A DNA stretch of 13,612 bases from the NCBI GenBank assembly GCA_036274595.1, contig DASUFL010000068.1, forward strand, positions 1 through 13,612, written 5' to 3'. This DNA comes from WS-9 sp036274595. GTDB lineage: Bacteria; Eisenbacteria; RBG-16-71-46; SZUA-252. Positions 12,864-13,612 of the stretch are shown piece by piece. The notes under the pieces were generated by a model. It did not search any database, was not told where the DNA came from, and saw nothing but the letters and a program-made list of their open reading frames with translations. Each line of letters opens with the position of its first letter. Position 1 is the stretch's first letter. A program made the position numbers and the translations under genes.

Positions 12864-13612
12864 ATGCGTATAGCTCAATCAACACGATTCGCGATGATCG
12901 CGGGCCTCCTGGGCGCCGCGTTCCTCATGGGGTCTCCCCTCACGTCCTCGGCTGATCCGGGCGGCAAGTGGTGGGCCGGCGGGGGCAAGGGCAACGGACG
13001 CGAGAAGAATCGCGCCGAACGCCGTCAGGAGTCTCGCGGCGGCCAGCAGTGGTCCGGTCGCCAGCAGCGCGGCGGCCAGCAGTCGGGTCGCGAGCAGGCG
13101 CACCGCGGCGGTCAGCAGTGGTCCGGTCAGCGCCAGCAGGAGCGATCGGGGCAGCGGCAGTGGTCCGGCGGGGATCGCGCGCCCGCGCGCTCGTATTCCC
13201 GCGGCTACTCGGGCCCGGTGACGCGATATCGCGGCACCCCGAGCTATAGCGGCAACCGGACCTATCGCACGTACAGCGCTCCGGTCTGGGGCGGCTCGCG
13301 CCAGTTCACCGGGCGTCGCTTCTACCGCTCGTACGGATCGGTTCCGGTCTACCGGGACTACGTCTCCGTGCGCTTCCACTCGCACTATCAGCCGGTCTAC
13401 GGGTGGCGCTACTACTGCCCGCCCGCCTACTACTACCCGACGCATGTCGTGTACGTCCGTCCGGTGCGGTTCTTCGTGGCGGCGAACTTCGCGATCGGCG
13501 GACTCGGCATCTCGGCGGCCTACGCCGATCCGGGCCCCGTGTACGGCTGCAACTTCTGTGACGCGCGGTTCAGCGACTACGACGACTACGAGTACCACGT
13601 CGGGCACTGCGC
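12864..13612 (+). CDS. Exported Gln/Tyr/Arg-rich protein with zinc-finger-like motif, partial
   Basis: 249 complete codons are visible and the gene runs off the right edge. The ATG at 12864 has AAGGAG 5 bases upstream. A signal peptide (1-30, hydrophobic core MIAGLLGAAFLMG, cut near TSSA) is followed by a basic, Gly/Gln/Ser/Trp-rich region (31-103) with imperfect repeats. Next is a Tyr/Arg/Ser-rich region (104-195), then a hydrophobic stretch, VVYVRPVRFFVAANFAIGGL (195-214). At 229-249 comes C-x2-C-x3-F-x5-Y-x2-H-x3-C with an extra His one residue before the last Cys, which is the spacing of a C2H2/C2HC zinc finger. Function is unknown; a surface or matrix protein that binds metal is one reading. 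The dense opposite-strand open frame here is a shadow: it lacks a ribosome site and is Val/Arg/Ala low-complexity. Confidence 0.8.
   Translation, partial: MRIAQSTRFAMIAGLLGAAFLMGSPLTSSADPGGKWWAGGGKGNGREKNRAERRQESRGGQQWSGRQQRGGQQSGREQAHRGGQQWSGQRQQERSGQRQWSGGDRAPARSYSRGYSGPVTRYRGTPSYSGNRTYRTYSAPVWGGSRQFTGRRFYRSYGSVPVYRDYVSVRFHSHYQPVYGWRYYCPPAYYYPTHVVYVRPVRFFVAANFAIGGLGISAAYADPGPVYGCNFCDARFSDYDDYEYHVGHC
13038..13145 (+). repeat. Imperfect coding repeats (GGQQ-WSG type)
   Basis: Three tandem units of 11, 12 and 13 codons begin with GGQQ: GGQQWSGRQQR, GGQQSGREQAHR and GGQQWSGQRQQER. A degenerate remnant (QRQWSGG) follows. The DNA shares GGCGG(C/T)CAGCAGT blocks, so the units probably arose by slippage or unequal exchange and their number may vary between strains. 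Confidence 0.7.

Noticed and set aside
12879..13607. Minus-strand open frame opposite the exported repeat protein
   Set aside because: The plus strand has a promoter, ribosome site, signal peptide and motif. The minus frame is repetitive Val/Ala/Arg with no upstream ribosome site visible.

Overview
This is a high-GC bacterial window. It contains densely packed envelope and metabolic genes, many with overlapping stop/start codons (ATGA, TTGA, TGATG). No rRNA, tRNA, CRISPR array, insertion sequence or phage module was recognised. Gene content and GC fit an uncultivated lineage such as Candidatus Eisenbacteria, Gemmatimonadota or Myxococcota. That is an impression from style and not a placement, because no phylogenetic marker gene is present.

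Region 1 (1-4657, minus strand) is the promoter-proximal end of a Tad/Flp pilus operon. In transcription order it holds a Flp pilin, a CpaA/TadV prepilin peptidase, a TadE-like pseudopilin, CpaB/RcpC, the CpaC/RcpA secretin, and two tandem paralogous TadG-like proteins. The second TadG-like gene runs off the left edge. The ATPase (tadA/cpaF), tadZ and tadB/tadC genes are not in the window and presumably follow to the left. Upstream of the pilin is a strong sigma-54-type -24/-12 element (4815-4828). Its predicted start point falls exactly at the base of a 14-bp inverted repeat (4753-4803).

Region 2 (5048-6442, plus) is an M20 family metallopeptidase, transcribed divergently from the pilus operon. 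Region 3 (6688-8882, minus) is a two-gene unit. The first gene is a Cas4-like iron-sulphur RecB-type nuclease fused to a DUF2779/DEDD-like domain; its stop codon overlaps the start of a small exported protein with a predicted concanavalin-like fold.

Region 4 (9118-12013, plus) is a tightly packed trio: pyridoxamine 5'-phosphate oxidase (pdxH), an uncharacterised multi-pass membrane protein with buried histidines, and an exported alpha/beta hydrolase of the TAP/prolyl-aminopeptidase type. It converges on a 4-TM membrane protein of unknown function (12018-12599, minus).

Region 5 (12627 to the end) holds a second, nearly identical sigma-54-type promoter (12796-12809). It drives an exported protein (from 12864) with Gln/Trp/Ser/Gly/Arg repeats, a Tyr/Arg-rich middle and, at the window edge, a classical zinc-finger spacing pattern. 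The most interesting signals are this exported zinc-finger-like protein, the matched pair of sigma-54 promoters that may place it in one regulon with the pilus, and the hairpin at the predicted 5' end of the pilin transcript.
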